Below are positions 61,371 to 64,000 of a stretch of 64,000 bases of DNA, piece after piece (the stretch's first letter is position 1; every line of letters begins with the position of its first letter). Source of the DNA: Crotophaga sulcirostris. Taxonomy: Eukaryota; Chordata; Aves; Cuculiformes; Crotophagidae. Under the pieces are notes generated by a model that saw nothing but the letters and a program-made list of their open reading frames with translations, ran no database searches and was not told where the DNA came from. The position numbers and the translations under genes are program-made. The stretch is from assembly GCA_013397455.1 (NCBI GenBank), contig VYZB01000016.1, positions 3,799,612 through 3,863,611 of the forward strand, written 5' to 3'.

Positions 61371-62944
61371 ATTCAGTGGTATTTTGGGAAATACCTAAAA
61401 TTCTGAACTAGTATCTTGGGCTGTGAACTGTGGTAGCTTTGCTGCCTCTGTTACTATTGTAAGAGAGCTATTACCTTCAAGCACAGAGCAGAGGTGTAGA
61501 TATCAGGCAGTAGTACTGCTTTAAACTGCAGTTGCTAACCTTGCCAGGTTTGTCTGCTATACAAACCACCTTTTGTCTTGAAAATCACATTGACTGCAAA
61601 CCCTGACTTTACAGACAGAATAAAAAAAATAACTGAAACTTTAAAAAGCAGGGTTTAGGACATGTCAGTGTTTTTCCACTTTTGGGTTTGTATTTAAGGT
61701 AGAAGGCACATAGTATTTTGGAGGTGGCATGCAGCAGCGTGCAGGGATGTCTGGTGACAGCAATGCACAACACTTTCTGCTCTTGGATAAGTGAATGGGG
61801 GTGCAGCAAAAACAACTCCTGCTGTTTCATATGAGGACATAAAAAGTACTTTTATAATGAAGATTGTTACTGAATCCATTGTTGTTGGAATTTCACATTG
61901 AGCTTCTGTTAGGCTAATCTTTTTTTAAATAAAGGCAGCTGAACATATGCATTGAATGTACATTGAATGATGAAACAAATACAAGTTGTTGGCTGCACTT
62001 CTTAATGAAGAAAGTGGTGATGTTGGTATAGAGTCCATAATGGGAAGCGTAACAGACATTCCTTTTAATGAAATTAAGTAAACATTTTGCACATAATCCC
62101 TAACACATTAATATGCCTAGATGATTCCCATGTCTTTATAAGAATTCCAAGAGCTACAGATACCTAAAGAGAAATGATAAAACTAATTTTGTAGACGTTC
62201 CTCTTTAACATTTGGTTGTTGGAATTGCTGAGATCCTAGTAACTAATTGGAAAAAAAGGAGAGAGCTTTTAGTCCTGCAGGCTACAGCTGCAGAGTATTT
62301 CAGAATATCATGTAACAAATCACTGCAAGCTATTTCCTACAAATGATGAAACCATGTAAAATGCTGCATGATGCTGCAGAGTATTTTAAAGAATGATTTC
62401 AATATCTTGAATATGCTAAAATATTGCATGCAGATTTACTCAGTCTAATTGGGATTTCACAATTGTACCATTGTAAAGAAGAATTTCTGTGCAAGTTAAG
62501 TTGTGGGCAGGAGAGGGGAATCGGACTACAGTACAATACAAACTAGATGAGAATTAACATTTCCTAAAATGCATAACAGACTTGATTATCTGGCATGCCT
62601 TTAGCAGCACAGTGGGTTTTATGGTGCTTCTATAATTTGGATACTCTGATTTGGAGACTAAATTCCTGGGCAACACTTGAGCTTGCATTCACTTGGGCTT
62701 ACAAACACCTAGGCTTACATTCTTAAGTTATGTAAAGACTACTTAAAAAGTTTGATGCCAATTCTGATATTTAAGTTTCCTTTTAAAAATTTATTTGAAA
62801 ATAATTTAAAAATAAGCTTCAATAGAATTATTTGAGATTTCAGAAAAAAATCTACTCTTATGTGTTAGGTTAACATTCAATTTGGCTCTGTCTCATAGAT
62901 AAAATAAATTTACCTTTTTTTTTCCAGACTTCCAATTATTGGTG

Positions 62945-62964
62945 AAAAAAAAAAAAAAAAAAAA
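62945..62964 (+). repeat. A20 homopolymer (first of a pair)
   Basis: Twenty uninterrupted A. It is followed 40 bases later by a second run of the same length. The preceding sequence has no recognisable retroposon body, so it is not clearly a poly(A) tail. Confidence 0.9.
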
Positions 62965-63004
62965 CCATTTCATGTTGGAAAGAGAAGCTCTTTTGAATTT
63001 CTGT

Positions 63005-63024
63005 AAAAAAAAAAAAAAAAAAAA
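63005..63024 (+). repeat. A20 homopolymer (second of a pair)
   Basis: Twenty uninterrupted A, starting 60 bases after the start of the first run. The 40-base spacer is not itself a repeat. The exact equal lengths may be chance or assembly collapse. Confidence 0.9.
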
Positions 63025-64000
63025 TGCAATTAGGCAGTGAATAAATACTTCAAGAAAAAATTAGGAAGGCACAGTATATCTATATCCATCATTTTATATT
63101 TCAGGAAGGGGATGCTGGTATAAGTATAATGAGTACTTCTAAGACTATGAAAAATTGCAAGGAATACTTGATTTGTTGGTTTTTTTTTACTTTTAACTCA
63201 CCTTTGTGAGGTTGGTGTTGACTCCTCTTTAAGCAAAAGTAAGGCAGAGTTGCACTGTTCTTTTGTATCATTACCGAGACTTATATAAAACCATTCAAGG
63301 CTGGTTCAGAAAGCTGCTCAGAGCAAATTCTAAGCTTAAGCTCCTCTTCCTCCAGTATTGTGACCACTTTCTGAAACATTAAAATGTCAGAGCAAAGGGA
63401 CTCTGAACAGGCTAATAGGGGAGGACAACAGAAGCAGTGACTTGGATGGATTTAAATTCATAAAAAATTTCATTAACTTCATTATTCTGATGTGCTTGGG
63501 TTTCCTATCGGTTTGGGTCTCAAAGGATGCTGTGATGTGTCAGGTAGTCTGATGTTTTCTGTATATTGATTTGTAGATCTTCCATAGCCTGGTAGCAAAC
63601 AATGTTGGGCGGAAAACACCATGAGAAATAAACCCCACAGATGGTGGTGTGCAAAACTTTCACCTGGCATAGACCTAGTAATGATGTTAATATTTGGCTT
63701 TATTTTTAAAGGGAGCATCCTTGGCAAAGGAATAGCTCCTACATAGACAAACTGACTTTTCACATCTGAACTCAGAAGCAGTTAATCATGTCTTAGGCAA
63801 TTCTGAAGACATTTGTGAGTCTGATCTACAGGTCGTCATACAAAGAGAACTGAAAGTTGTAGTGGGAGCAGTATTTCCTCAAGCATTTGGGGAACACTCT
63901 GGGGGAAAAGAGGAATGTGTGCAATCTGGTTTAAAGGCAGCCAAGAAACTCCCTGGTGGAAAGAAAAAGCTATGTTAAGAGGAATTTGGATATGCAGAAT

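Larger units (their letters stand above)
61371..64000. other. AT-rich DNA, no gene seen
   Basis: No gene or further transposon is recognised up to the window end. Two A20 homopolymers at 62.95 and 63.0 kb are the main structural feature. The open frames are short and unrecognised. Confidence 0.5.

Noticed and set aside
1..64000. CRISPR arrays, operons, insertion sequences, tRNA or rRNA genes, endogenous retrovirus
   Set aside because: None was seen. The composition, CpG islands and CR1 elements are those of a vertebrate nuclear chromosome; no LTR pair or gag/pol/env-like translation was noticed.

Overview
This is a vertebrate nuclear window, most likely from a bird. The only recognisable repeats of any size are CR1 LINE fragments with avian-type 3' ends ending in ATTCTATG-like tails. 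Interspersed repeat density is low, the background is AT-rich, and two sharp CpG-rich blocks stand out. I see no bacterial, viral, rRNA, tRNA or CRISPR feature and no intact protein-coding gene.

Layout. 1-6.7 kb is AT-rich single-copy-looking DNA. 6.74-11.44 kb is a promoter-like complex: CpG island 1 (about 6740-7165), a CpG-enriched shore (about 8880-9240), and CpG island 2 (about 9580-11440), whose centre is a 987-base run of N (10091-11077). Island 1 carries a possible minus-strand first exon: an ATG in a YY1-like context, then a GTGAGT donor. Island 2 carries a possible plus-strand donor just after the gap. Together they could be a divergent promoter pair, but no transcript can be proven from sequence alone.

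11.4-64 kb is AT-rich and looks like a long first intron or a gene desert. It holds five CR1 pieces: 20125-20208 (+), 38036-38556 (-), 44032-45600 (-), 47070-47556 (+) and 61126-61370 (-). The 44-45.6 kb copy keeps most of a decayed reverse-transcriptase palm domain. Older, weaker repeat remnants, low-complexity tracts, one (TG)12 microsatellite, two A20 runs and three short perfect inverted repeats are also present.

I did not recognise a host gene. Three plus-strand segments look like exons, with an acceptor, an open frame and a donor: 13598-13696, 26131-26211 and 33597-33694. The 81-base segment at 26131 has the best splice sites. Pseudo-exons of this kind are common in vertebrate introns, so all three are low-confidence leads. 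No previously undescribed system is evident. The best leads are the gapped double-island promoter and the exon-like segments downstream of it.
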